Shown: piece after piece, positions 45,013-53,823 of the stretch
How positions within the stretch are numbered: the stretch's first letter is position 1
How the letters are laid out: each line of letters starts with the position of its first letter
NCBI RefSeq assembly: GCF_021654655.1
Contig: NZ_AP025225.1
Location: 570,001 to 634,000, forward strand
Reading direction: 5' to 3'
Source of the DNA: Candidatus Hydrogenosomobacter endosymbioticus
GTDB lineage: Bacteria > Pseudomonadota > Alphaproteobacteria > Holosporales > GW7
Length of the DNA stretch: 64,000 nucleotides
Notes under the pieces: model-generated
Told to the model about the DNA's origin: nothing
Database searches by the model: none
What the model saw: the letters and a program-made list of their open reading frames with translations, nothing else
Program-made: the position numbers and the translations under genes

Positions 45013-45327
45013 ATGGGGAGCGTCGGATTTCGTTTTCAATACATGGTAATTGTTTTTTTTGCGTGGATGTTTTGTTATTTTTCTTACCACGCAGTGTATG
45101 GAAAAAGGGGATATATAGCATGGATAGAACATAAAAATCGTATTTCGGAGGCGAAGAGTGAGCTAGACCTTCTCAGCAGGCAGCGTGCTAAGCTTATGGA
45201 TAAGATAAGTGTAATGCAAGATGATATAGATAAAGATTCTTTGGAGCAATTGGCATGGGAGCAGCTTAGGTATATAGACAACAAAAAGCTTGTTATTCTA
45301 CTTCCCGGCGGTAAGGGCAAGAGATAG
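45013..45327 (+). CDS. ftsB: Septum formation initiator FtsB/DivIC-like protein
   Basis: A 104-residue bitopic membrane protein: one N-terminal transmembrane helix (FQYMVIVFFAWMFCYFSYHAV), the small GKRGYIAW segment typical of the family, then a coiled coil (about 45-75) and a short C-terminal domain (LEQLAWEQLRYIDNKKLVILLPG). In other bacteria it joins FtsL and FtsQ in the divisome. The ATG at 45013 is used; the frame also has a TTG two codons earlier. In alphaproteobacteria it often lies near eno and pdhA, which are absent here. Confidence 0.85.
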   Translation: MGSVGFRFQYMVIVFFAWMFCYFSYHAVYGKRGYIAWIEHKNRISEAKSELDLLSRQRAKLMDKISVMQDDIDKDSLEQLAWEQLRYIDNKKLVILLPGGKGKR

Positions 45328-45357
45328 GTATAAGAGTCATGGTTTTTGGTTCGAAAT

Positions 45358-45897
45358 ATGGATTTTCCGATTTGCGTTGATCTTGATGGAACATTGCTTC
45401 GTGGAAGCACTTTGCCTATGGTTGCTAGGCTGTATCTGGAGCAACGCCTTTTTTTACTGAAGGATTTTTCGTCAGTGAGGTGGGCGGCTGTAAAAAAGAG
45501 CGTGTGTTCGAGGATAGATTTTTCCGGGCAAGTGTTTGAGTTCAGAGCTGGGCTGGTTAGTTTTTTGAAAGAGCGTCGAGACTGTGGAATCAAGATTTTT
45601 CTTGTTACTGGCGCAGATCAGAAAGTTGCTGATGAAGTTGCTGGAAGAATTGGTCTGTTCCATGATGCTATTGGTAGTGATGGTTTCCGTCACCTTGTTG
45701 GAAGGAATAAGGCTCGGTACCTTGCAGAAAGGTTTGGGAAGTTCCGGTTTGCTTATATAGGAGATAGTTATAGAGACATGTTTGTATGGCGCTACGCATC
45801 AGAGATAATTATTGTGAAAAATTCTTGGATTCTTGTTTCTGTTTTGTCAGCAATAAAAAGACGTGAGCAGAATATGATTTGCAGGTTCGTAGACTAG
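45358..45897 (+). CDS. HAD-family phosphatase, resembles the domain fused to UbiA
   Basis: A 179-residue haloacid dehalogenase-fold protein. Motif I CVDLDGTLL lies near residue 5, motif II IFLVTGADQKV near 90, and motif IV with GDSYRDMFVW near 140. The catalytic Asp pair is intact. The sequence resembles the HAD domain found at the N-terminus of UbiA-like prenyltransferases in many proteobacteria, but no prenyltransferase follows: the frame ends in a short basic tail. It could be a free-standing phosphatase of unknown substrate or a truncated fusion. The ATG at 45358 gives MDFPICVDLDGT and is preferred over a TTG upstream. Confidence 0.8.
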   Translation: MDFPICVDLDGTLLRGSTLPMVARLYLEQRLFLLKDFSSVRWAAVKKSVCSRIDFSGQVFEFRAGLVSFLKERRDCGIKIFLVTGADQKVADEVAGRIGLFHDAIGSDGFRHLVGRNKARYLAERFGKFRFAYIGDSYRDMFVWRYASEIIIVKNSWILVSVLSAIKRREQNMICRFVD

Positions 45898-46042
45898 ATG
45901 TCTGGGCTATTCTGTTGTGAACAGCAAAATATATTGCTAACAAGAGAGGCCTTTGGACTGGTTGTATTGCTTTGTCATAGAAGAAAAAATATAGACGAGA
46001 GCCCGCGGATCTTCTGTGTACTGGTTTTTATGAGCGGAGAAC

Positions 46043-48607
46043 CTATTTTCCAATTCCACTGTTAACGCTTTGTTTGACTCCGCCTAGCCCCTTAAATACA
46101 ACCGAAAATAACACTGTCATCCCGGGCCGCACATCTCTGCTTTTGAATATTGAGTGCTTCAAAGATATTCCTGCAGAAAAACACTCATCGTTGTATGAGA
46201 TGGAGACAAATTTACTAAGCGTATTATCATGGCGATGATAACGGCCCTCTTTTTTCTTTCTAATTGGCATTATTTTATCAACTTTTTCCAAACTGGTGTG
46301 GCGGCGCATACCGTTAAGGTCTAATATGCAACCGGCTGAAGCGCTCCAAAATTCTGCGAATGAGGAACTCAATGCAAACGAAAGCTGTTCGAATCTTTTT
46401 TGTTTTTTATCAGTTGTCGCAGGCCTGTTGAGGAAAGTATATGTTCCATGAGCGCGCAGCTCGCTGGGACCAAGCGAGAACGTTGCTTCTTGATACATTG
46501 GACTTAGATGCTTATTATTCACCCTGAATCTGTATATAACGTCGACAAATCCATCGAACAAGTCTGCTCGAGCATTTCCAACGACATTTGAAAACCCTTT
46601 TTCTATGCCGATCGATTTCATAATCTCTGGAGGTTTTGAGAATGAATAGCTCTGGCCAAGGAATGCCGCTACTGTGCTTGAACATATTCTTCTGCTTATA
46701 TCGATTCCATAATTGCATCTAGATCCGTAATCGAGCCTGTCCTTCCCAGGAAATCGGTTTTCTTGGAGCACTTGCCCGTCTGTGAAGTCAACCCCTAGAC
46801 TGTCCTCATTTTGTATTTTGATACTGTCTTTCTTTGTAGTAGATGTTACAATTTGTGCTACTGGACTTATGGTAATGCCGCCTAATTCATCAACGAAAAA
46901 TGGCATTTTCCAGCCTACTCCGGCCTGCGGGAACATTCTGTTCGCAGAATTTTTAAATTTTTTATTTGTCGATATTTTTCTCATCGGTTTGTATTTTTGA
47001 GAAAAAAGAAGCTGATCGGACTGTTGTTGCTCATCGAAGACATCCTCTATATCGTCGTAGAAGTACGTTTCTGAAGATGGTGTTTCCGACTTCTCGCATA
47101 CCAGAGCTTTAGCTGTTTTCGCTCTGGAGTCGGGACGCTTATTCTTGAAATAAAGGGAGTGTAGTTCATTTTTTATGCGGTTTTGCTTGTTGTGATACAC
47201 ATCTTCTCTTATGTGAACAAAAGGAGTAAAAAGCTGTCCTCCAGGAGCTATGGCGTCCATTGTCCACGAAAGTTGAACAGATGCGCGTTGCATATTGTTT
47301 CCGAATTTACGTGCTAAGGAGAGAGCTCCAACATCAACCATTGCTCGGCTGCCCCACAAAAGCGCGGGGCTTACATATGTATAGTTAACAGATGGGAGTA
47401 TAACGGGCGAAGACTCATGGCTTTGTTTGTATAAAGTGTCGTGGGCTGACAAACTTTGATAGTGAAGACTTTCTACGCGCACATAGTGGTTTTCGAATGA
47501 GCGCGGAGTTACGAAGTATCCGTCTATTGATGAATTGGATTCCAGAAATGATGCGTTTCTTTTTCCAAAAAAAGGTCTGGCTCTAAAAAATGTGGGGTCG
47601 CTTGCAGCTATTTCATATATGTTTAAGGAAAAGTTATCATTTATCGGAAGAAAAGACTTCATTTCCCCATACCCTCTGGTGGCTGGTACGCGAGCAGCTC
47701 TTGCTTTTGATATAGCTCTTTTTTTTAGGACCTTAGTGCCGCGAAGAAAGTATTCGTTTTTATATTGTGCGACGGCTCCACTAATGGAAACTTCTCCGTC
47801 GTTAAATTTATGTTTAAATTTTTCTGACAGCATTGCGCCAGCTTTTGCAAAAGCGTACGGAGTTACTTTAAGCTCTGTGCTTTTATTTATAGCGAAGTAA
47901 TAAGGCGTTGCAGCAAAAAAGCCAGTGGTTTTGTATATACTGGCCTTTGGAAATAAAAAACCACTTTTCCTTCTTATTGGGCAGCAAATGTATGGGGAGT
48001 ATCCGACTGGAATCCCTAAAAGGTCTATTTCTGCATTTTCATATTCGATCATGTTATTTTTATTGTCTACGTCGATTTTGTCTGCATGTATAGACCAGAC
48101 CGGCGGGCGAGATCTGCTGTCTCGGCAACGCTCGCATGGGGTGTATGAGGCGCTTGTGAAGCGCTGGTTGTCTCCATTTTTTGTAGCGACTTTTGCTGTA
48201 ACTCGCTCTCGTTTACTCGTAATGACCATAGGATTAACCACGACTCCGCGCTCTAGGTCTTTTGAAAGATTAACGTGATTCGCGAACGCGATATTAGCGT
48301 TATAGTCTTGGAGAAATACTCTCCCGTCTGCAATAATTTCTCCAGCTTTTTCGTTGTATATGGCTTTGTCTGCGAACACAGATTGTCCATCCTGTAGTAT
48401 TACGACATCTCCCTCTGCAACTACAACGTCTAAGCGTTTGTCATAGCTAACACTGTCAGCCATGAGGACTACGGGCATGCTTTTCTTTTTTTCTATGTCT
48501 GCTTTGGATAGGCTAACTCTTTTGCCAGATGGTTTTGTATGAGAATAGACGGTAAACGGAAGTAGAGCTGCGTAAAATAACGTAAACCAACTGTGCCGCA
48601 AAGTCAC
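46043..48607 (-). CDS. lptD: LPS assembly outer-membrane protein LptD
   Basis: Beta-barrel that inserts LPS into the outer leaflet of the outer membrane. The 854-residue product has a signal sequence, an LptA-like jellyroll (about 45-150: VSYDKRLDVVVAEGDVVILQDGQ split around 55-77, and ADKAIYNEKAGEIIADG), and a long barrel with PYICCPIRRKSGFLFP and SNVVGNARADLFDGF. Cys residues in TPCERCRDS and ICCPIRR differ from the E. coli spacing but could form the needed disulfides. The start is a GTG at 48607; the signal peptide leaves no other choice. lptE is not recognised here. Confidence 0.92.
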   Translation of the reverse strand: MTLRHSWFTLFYAALLPFTVYSHTKPSGKRVSLSKADIEKKKSMPVVLMADSVSYDKRLDVVVAEGDVVILQDGQSVFADKAIYNEKAGEIIADGRVFLQDYNANIAFANHVNLSKDLERGVVVNPMVITSKRERVTAKVATKNGDNQRFTSASYTPCERCRDSRSRPPVWSIHADKIDVDNKNNMIEYENAEIDLLGIPVGYSPYICCPIRRKSGFLFPKASIYKTTGFFAATPYYFAINKSTELKVTPYAFAKAGAMLSEKFKHKFNDGEVSISGAVAQYKNEYFLRGTKVLKKRAISKARAARVPATRGYGEMKSFLPINDNFSLNIYEIAASDPTFFRARPFFGKRNASFLESNSSIDGYFVTPRSFENHYVRVESLHYQSLSAHDTLYKQSHESSPVILPSVNYTYVSPALLWGSRAMVDVGALSLARKFGNNMQRASVQLSWTMDAIAPGGQLFTPFVHIREDVYHNKQNRIKNELHSLYFKNKRPDSRAKTAKALVCEKSETPSSETYFYDDIEDVFDEQQQSDQLLFSQKYKPMRKISTNKKFKNSANRMFPQAGVGWKMPFFVDELGGITISPVAQIVTSTTKKDSIKIQNEDSLGVDFTDGQVLQENRFPGKDRLDYGSRCNYGIDISRRICSSTVAAFLGQSYSFSKPPEIMKSIGIEKGFSNVVGNARADLFDGFVDVIYRFRVNNKHLSPMYQEATFSLGPSELRAHGTYTFLNRPATTDKKQKRFEQLSFALSSSFAEFWSASAGCILDLNGMRRHTSLEKVDKIMPIRKKKEGRYHRHDNTLSKFVSISYNDECFSAGISLKHSIFKSRDVRPGMTVLFSVVFKGLGGVKQSVNSGIGK

Positions 48608-48795
48608 AATTCCTCAAATGAAGCTAACATAACCTAACAACTAGCTATGCTACATCATTAATGGATCTTGATACAAGGAGGTTTTTCCCTGCATTCTGCG
48701 GCCCAAAGAACTTTTTAAAAGATTTTTACAGTTTTTTACAAGCGGCTTTTTAGGCAAGCAAAGTTGCCGCTTCTGAAGCTTGTTTCATTCATTTA

Positions 48796-49767
48796 TCAAT
48801 GTCTCATGGAATTATTATTTATCTGTTCTTCTAGTTTTCTTAAGGCGATTGAAAGAATTTTTCTAGCTGCCATAACTCTAGCCTCTGTAATTTTAGCTTC
48901 GTTGTCATTTATTTCCTTGACTAACTTGTCTTCTAGTACATACTCAGTGTCGTCATCATGGATCAGTGTTGCCGAGATTGGTTCTTGGCAAGGTTCGTTT
49001 TCTTCATAGCTTTTTTCCGCTTCTGAAGGTATCAATTCGATATCTTTTGGTTGAAATATCATGATTGATTGAGGGGACTCACTTACCGTTTTGTCTTCGA
49101 AGCTGCAACGTTCGTTTCTTGGTGCAAGGCAACCATTTGCAATTCCCTCGTTTTCTGGCTTTTGATTGTTCTCAGTCTTTATGGATTCTGCAAGGTTTGG
49201 TTGTATGCTTCTTATGCCATGTTTTTCTTTGTTAATATCTATACGAAAAGCATTTTGGGTGCATTCATTTTCTTTTTTTGGTTCTATAGAATAATCGACT
49301 ATTTTTTTTGAATCGACAGAATAAGGGAAATCGATTGATAGGTTTGTCGCCGCGTCTGCCGTAGTAAATTTTGGTGTTTCAGAATAGTATGTTGAGTCGC
49401 ATGTTAGATCGTCTAAGCAGCTATAATTGGAAGGGTAATTTTCAGAAGGTAAAGAGAATTTATAAAATTTGAAGAAGCAGCGCTTTGAATTTTTCTCAGC
49501 TTGAACTTTTCCTATACATGCAAATATGTGTTCCATAGTTTGAACTATTAGTATGCTAACGCTGTTATGAAAAATCTGTGAGTTAGAGGAGTCATAGATC
49601 AAAGAGCTGGTTGCTATGGCCGTCTGTTTAAAGTTATTGCTTTCCTTATAAGAAGAATAAAAAGAAAATTGGCGCTCATAGATTTCTGCTTGTGCGTTCT
49701 GGATACTATGAGCAAAAACTCCTAAGGCTCCTAAAAAAGAGGCAAACTTAGTATAGAACAAAGCCAT
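48796..49767 (-). CDS. Hypothetical secreted protein
   Basis: A 323-residue protein with a signal peptide (ASFLGALGVFAHSIQNAQA). The mature part is polar and acidic with eight or so scattered Cys and no recognised domain; the C-terminal 40 residues form an amphipathic helix (EARVMAARKILSIALRKLEEQ). It lies between a PpiD-like chaperone and lptD on the same strand and has its own candidate promoter at 49804-49832. Likely periplasmic or exported. No function can be given. Confidence 0.55.
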   Translation of the reverse strand: MALFYTKFASFLGALGVFAHSIQNAQAEIYERQFSFYSSYKESNNFKQTAIATSSLIYDSSNSQIFHNSVSILIVQTMEHIFACIGKVQAEKNSKRCFFKFYKFSLPSENYPSNYSCLDDLTCDSTYYSETPKFTTADAATNLSIDFPYSVDSKKIVDYSIEPKKENECTQNAFRIDINKEKHGIRSIQPNLAESIKTENNQKPENEGIANGCLAPRNERCSFEDKTVSESPQSIMIFQPKDIELIPSEAEKSYEENEPCQEPISATLIHDDDTEYVLEDKLVKEINDNEAKITEARVMAARKILSIALRKLEEQINNNSMRH

Positions 49768-49803
49768 GGCTTCTCAGAAAATTAACAATTCTTAATGAAA
49801 CAC

Positions 49804-49832
49804 ATGCTACACGATTGTTAATTCGTATACAA
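49804..49832 (-). promoter_or_regulatory. Candidate promoter for the secreted protein at 48796-49767
   Basis: On the minus strand: TTGTAT (49832-49827), 17-base spacer, TAGCAT (49809-49804). Confidence 0.45.
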
Positions 49833-49842
49833 GTAGAAAATA

Positions 49843-51525
49843 TTAATCATCATTAATATCAGAAAGAGGTTGCTCGGCATCTTCGTCTGAAAAGCTATCA
49901 CAGCTGTTTTGATAGGCTTCGCCCTCCAACCCGACAGCATTATTCGCTCTTTTTACGCTCAAATCTGGGTATCTGTGACGTAGAGTTTTAAGGTAAGCCG
50001 ACCAAAAAACTCTCTGCAATTCTGATACAGCTCCGTCTTCAAGAGCAGATCGCTCGTCTTCTTGTATGGTATCTGGGTCTACAACGTCGATGCGGATCAA
50101 TCCCACAACATACGCGCCATTTTTAACCGGAACCACTGCCAACTCTCCTGGCTTGAGGAAGAAGAAAGCTGCTTCTTTTACTGCTGGTGGGGACGAATTT
50201 TCTGAATCTGTAACAGAAATTCCTTGCTCTATTATGCAGTCTGTCTTAGAGATGGATGTTTCATCTATCTTTCCGTTCTGCAATATTTTGTCTTTATACT
50301 CGTTTGCCAAGGCCACAGCGGTCTCCCTACGCTTTGCCGCAGTCCACATATTCTCTAGAACACGTTTTGCTTCTGCAAAAGACATTTTTTTCTTTGGGGA
50401 TATTTTGTTTAGGGCGATCATATATGAAATTCCGCCAAATACATGCTTTAATTCTGGGTCCTGCCCTTTCTTCATTCCAAATATTGCTGATAGCAAAGAG
50501 GTTCGAGCGTCCTTAGCCTTTTCCTTCATTTCTATGAACCCTAAGCTTTTTTCCATTTTTCCGCTGGTGTCGTTTCCTTTTTCGTCGACTGTGATTGTTG
50601 ATATAGGAAGGAAAAGTTGCTTAGCAATGTATTCTATGGATCTACCTTCTCCAAGAAAATCCTCTATTTTGGAAATTATAGACTCTCTTTTTTTCTTAGC
50701 GGCAGATGCTTTGAGTTCATTTTCTAGGTCTTGTTTTACTGTTTCAAACTCAGCAGTTATTCCTCGATTTTTATATAGCTCTCGAATTTCCGCTTCTTTT
50801 ATAGAAATTTTTTTGGCTAAGTCTGTGACGGATATATAAATTATGGAACATGATCTATATTCAGGCGCATAAACCTCTCCATTCATGTCAGAATACATTT
50901 TTTTTAAATCTGATTCTTCTGGAGCGCGGACCGTAACAGTGTTTTCGTTGAAAAATTTGTATGCGAAAGAGCGCTTCTGAAACCTCCCCTTTATTATGGA
51001 GTTTAGCAGAACATTCGGGCATAAGAGCTGGGCCTTAAGGGCCTGAGTGAGCAATTCTCTAGCTATTGCTTTTTTTTCTTCTTCTATAAAAAGCTTCTCT
51101 GATAAACCGAAATATGAAGCTTTATCGCAAAATATCTTAGAGCTAAATTTGCCGTTTTTGTCAAAAAATTCGTGGTTCTTCTTTATATTTTCCATAGCCA
51201 TGTTATCAGATACTTCAATTCCGAGCCTTTCAAGCTCTAGATCCAAAAGCTTATCATTTATTACAGATTCAATAGCCATTTCCGTTATCTCGCGCCTATG
51301 GCTTTCTTTTGAAACGTTTCCATATAATACGCTTAGCATAGAGATTTTGTTTTGAAACAGGCGGCGAAATTCTTTTGTTCTGACCTCGCGGCCACCTATG
51401 GTGAGTACGGCAGGATCTCCCATCCTAAGAGCTCCCTGCCTAAACGACGTTGCAACAAAGCTCACCGCTATGGTGATAAAAACAGCCTTTGTTAACCAAG
51501 AGTCTTTTTTTTTCGGGGTTTCCAT
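49843..51525 (-). CDS. PpiD/SurA-like periplasmic folding factor
   Basis: A 560-residue protein anchored by one N-terminal transmembrane helix (WLTKAVFITIAVSFVATSF) like PpiD. The chaperone domain follows: MGDPAVLTIGGREVRTKEFRRLF, the SurA-N pattern, then EMAIESVINDKLLDLELERLGIEVSD. A parvulin region is expected near 270-400, but its conserved residues are weak, so isomerase activity is doubtful. A C-terminal helical region completes the fold. The frame extends to 51570; the ATG at 51525 places the membrane helix at the usual distance. Neighbours mlaE and lptD fit an outer-membrane biogenesis role. Confidence 0.8.
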   Translation of the reverse strand: METPKKKDSWLTKAVFITIAVSFVATSFRQGALRMGDPAVLTIGGREVRTKEFRRLFQNKISMLSVLYGNVSKESHRREITEMAIESVINDKLLDLELERLGIEVSDNMAMENIKKNHEFFDKNGKFSSKIFCDKASYFGLSEKLFIEEEKKAIARELLTQALKAQLLCPNVLLNSIIKGRFQKRSFAYKFFNENTVTVRAPEESDLKKMYSDMNGEVYAPEYRSCSIIYISVTDLAKKISIKEAEIRELYKNRGITAEFETVKQDLENELKASAAKKKRESIISKIEDFLGEGRSIEYIAKQLFLPISTITVDEKGNDTSGKMEKSLGFIEMKEKAKDARTSLLSAIFGMKKGQDPELKHVFGGISYMIALNKISPKKKMSFAEAKRVLENMWTAAKRRETAVALANEYKDKILQNGKIDETSISKTDCIIEQGISVTDSENSSPPAVKEAAFFFLKPGELAVVPVKNGAYVVGLIRIDVVDPDTIQEDERSALEDGAVSELQRVFWSAYLKTLRHRYPDLSVKRANNAVGLEGEAYQNSCDSFSDEDAEQPLSDINDD

Positions 51526-51649
51526 ACTTGAGAAGAAAAACAAAGTCATCCAACGAAACCAATGATACATGCTTGCTACATGAGCTTCAATAGATGTGCT
51601 TTATTAGGTTGCGTCGGACAATGTTTGGCCAAATTGTAAAAGCGCTATT

Positions 51650-52426
51650 TTAGAACAGAATTGCCGTCAATACATAGTTAAAAATCAGTATCAGTATTGA
51701 AGAAGATACAACAGAGTTAGTAGTTGCAGTACCTACGCCTCTTGCTCCTTTAGACGCATTATACCCGTGATAGCATCCCATAAGCGTGACTATAAGCCCA
51801 AAGCATACAGATTTTATGATTCCTGCCGTGATATCTGACAGGGCAACAGTTTGAAAAGTCTCTCCTATATAAGATGTTGCCTCAGAGTGGAATTTGTATA
51901 CAGATACGGCGCACCCTCCTGATATACCAATAACATCAGCTATTACTGTAAGAAATGGCATGAGAGTGACGCCGCAAAATATGCGCGGAAACACAAGATA
52001 CTTAATAGGGTCTGTGGATAATGTGTGAAGAGCATCGATTTGTTCCGTGACGCGCATAGTGGCTATTTCTGCTGCTATTGAAGAGCCGATTCTTCCAGAT
52101 ATCATAAGTCCGCTCAGAACGGGGCCAAGTTCTCTTACTATTGATAACGCAACGACATCTGCCACAGATTGGTCGCCTCCGAACCTCGAAAAAGCGGTAT
52201 ATGTTTGGAGAGCAAGGACCATACCGGTGAACAGGGCGGTGAACGATATAATAGCTACTGACATGAGGCCTATGTCTATGGCTTGCTTGAATATTTGTCG
52301 AAAATAAACTGGTGGTAGCAGGCCTTTTGTAGAACATTTGAAAAAAAAGCAGACAACGGCGCCAGACGTTCGTATAACTGACAAAATGCACAGTCCTACG
52401 TGGCCAACCATGTTGAAAAACCTCAT
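51650..52426 (-). CDS. mlaE: MlaE-family lipid ABC transporter permease
   Basis: Inner-membrane permease of the Mla/Tgt-type phospholipid transport system. The 258-residue product has about five to six transmembrane helices and the family signatures ALQTYTAFSRFGG, SIVRELGPVLSGLMISGRIGSSIAAEIATM, VTEQIDALHTLSTDP and FPRIFCGVTLMPFL. The ATPase (MlaF), substrate-binding MlaD and the other partners do not follow here, so the system is split over the genome or incomplete. The frame extends to 52453; the ATG at 52426 is closer to the family start. Confidence 0.93.
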   Translation of the reverse strand: MRFFNMVGHVGLCILSVIRTSGAVVCFFFKCSTKGLLPPVYFRQIFKQAIDIGLMSVAIISFTALFTGMVLALQTYTAFSRFGGDQSVADVVALSIVRELGPVLSGLMISGRIGSSIAAEIATMRVTEQIDALHTLSTDPIKYLVFPRIFCGVTLMPFLTVIADVIGISGGCAVSVYKFHSEATSYIGETFQTVALSDITAGIIKSVCFGLIVTLMGCYHGYNASKGARGVGTATTNSVVSSSILILIFNYVLTAILF

Positions 52427-52583
52427 CGTTTCCGATTCCTCACGCGAGCACACAGCAGCATACCATAATTGTTCGGTTGATGTCGTTATTTAACGGAGCC
52501 TCTTTTTTCCAGCGGAAGCGGAATGCTGCTTCCAGCGCTAGACAGCAACATATAGATCGTTATATCGAATATTTCTTGGGAAT

Positions 52584-53747
52584 CTAGGTGTATAGGTGTT
52601 GGATTCTTGATCCGACGTTTGTCAAAAGTTCCCAAGGAGTTGTTTTTATAGCTTTTGCTGCTTCAGCAAGGCTTATATTATCTCCTATAAACTCTATCCA
52701 ATCTTTTTTATTGCAGTTAGCGTCTGTTACGTCGATAGTGGAAGCATTCATGGAAATAAGGCCGGCAAATTTACACCTAACGCCATTAATGAAGGCTAAA
52801 CCACAATTGCTCATAGAGTATGGAAGACCGTCGGCATATCCTATGCCAACAACGGCTATTCGAGAATCTCTGTCTGCTATAAAGGTTCTGTCATAACCAA
52901 CGCTCTCTCCTTTTTTTATGTGATGGATATGCATGATCTTAGCGTACAGAGAAGCGACATTTTTTGTCGTTTCTTTTATAGGAACGGCCGAATCTAGCCT
53001 TGGAACGCCATACAGTGCGCGTCCAGGCCTAACCAGGTCATACAGATACTCATCTCCAAGGTATATTCCTCCAGACGCCGCGACACTTTTTTTTGCTGAG
53101 GGCCATTTTTTACATATATCATCGAATTTTTTTATTTGAAATTTATTGAATTCAACGTCGATATATGATGCTGCCAGATGAGTAAATATCAGTGAAATGC
53201 TGGTAGATTGCTTAAATGACTGGTCGACAGCTAGCGCAGCCATATCGTTTTCGCTAATTCCAAACTTATAAAGCCCCGTTTCTATACAGGCGATGCAGCT
53301 AATTTTTTTTTGCACATTTTTTGCGTATGACTCAAGCATTTTTGCCTGAGAAAAAGAGTTTATGGTCGGAGTAATTCTAAGGCGGTCCATGCATTTCAGA
53401 GCCTTATCGCTAAACCAATCTAGACATAAAATTTCTATTGATGGGAAATTTTCTCTGAGACAGATGGCTTCATCGAGAGAGGATACAAAAAATTTTTTGG
53501 CACCTTCTTCTTCTAATGCTTGCGTCGCGGCTATCATTCCGGTGCCATATGCGTTTGACTTTACAACAGGTGCGCATTCAGAATTTTTTGCAAGCGCTGC
53601 TATTGCGCGATAGTTATATTTTATTGCGTTAAGATCTATTTTTATATACTTGTTTAATTCTTCTTTATATTCGGATGCAAGTTTGCATGGAGTCGATGAC
53701 TTGATTCCGCAATATCCCTTGTGTAATAAGGTGTTTAAGTATAACAC
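52584..53747 (-). CDS. alr: Alanine racemase
   Basis: PLP enzyme making D-alanine for peptidoglycan. The 387-residue product has IDLNAIKYNYRAI, the PLP Lys63 in VVKSNAYGTG (usually VVKADAYGHG), IETGLYKFGI, THLAASY, VRPGRALYG, the second catalytic Tyr in SVGYDRTF, and GIGYADGLPYSM. The start is a GTG at 53747 with no better ATG upstream of the fold, giving about 33 extra residues before the conserved start. Several binding motifs are slightly divergent, but the catalytic Lys and Tyr are in place. Confidence 0.93.
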   Translation of the reverse strand: MLYLNTLLHKGYCGIKSSTPCKLASEYKEELNKYIKIDLNAIKYNYRAIAALAKNSECAPVVKSNAYGTGMIAATQALEEEGAKKFFVSSLDEAICLRENFPSIEILCLDWFSDKALKCMDRLRITPTINSFSQAKMLESYAKNVQKKISCIACIETGLYKFGISENDMAALAVDQSFKQSTSISLIFTHLAASYIDVEFNKFQIKKFDDICKKWPSAKKSVAASGGIYLGDEYLYDLVRPGRALYGVPRLDSAVPIKETTKNVASLYAKIMHIHHIKKGESVGYDRTFIADRDSRIAVVGIGYADGLPYSMSNCGLAFINGVRCKFAGLISMNASTIDVTDANCNKKDWIEFIGDNISLAEAAKAIKTTPWELLTNVGSRIQHLYT

Positions 53748-53823
53748 GACTGGAGTTTGTCAAATATGCGATACGAATAACTATACAGAGTTGCTTCAAT
53801 AAGTGAAAGCGCCGTTAGGATTG

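Noticed and set aside
44736-45134. A 132-codon frame overlapping grpE and ftsB
   Set aside because: It overlaps two recognised genes and has the composition of random hydrophobic readthrough.
48740-48772. Inverted repeat AAGCGGC / GCCGCTT after the secreted protein gene at 48796
   Set aside because: On neither strand is it followed by a T-run, so I do not call it a terminator; it may be a transcript-end structure.
50066-50839. A 257-codon frame opposite the PpiD-like gene
   Set aside because: The minus-strand protein has a coherent anchor and chaperone domain; the plus frame is Ser/Phe-rich noise.
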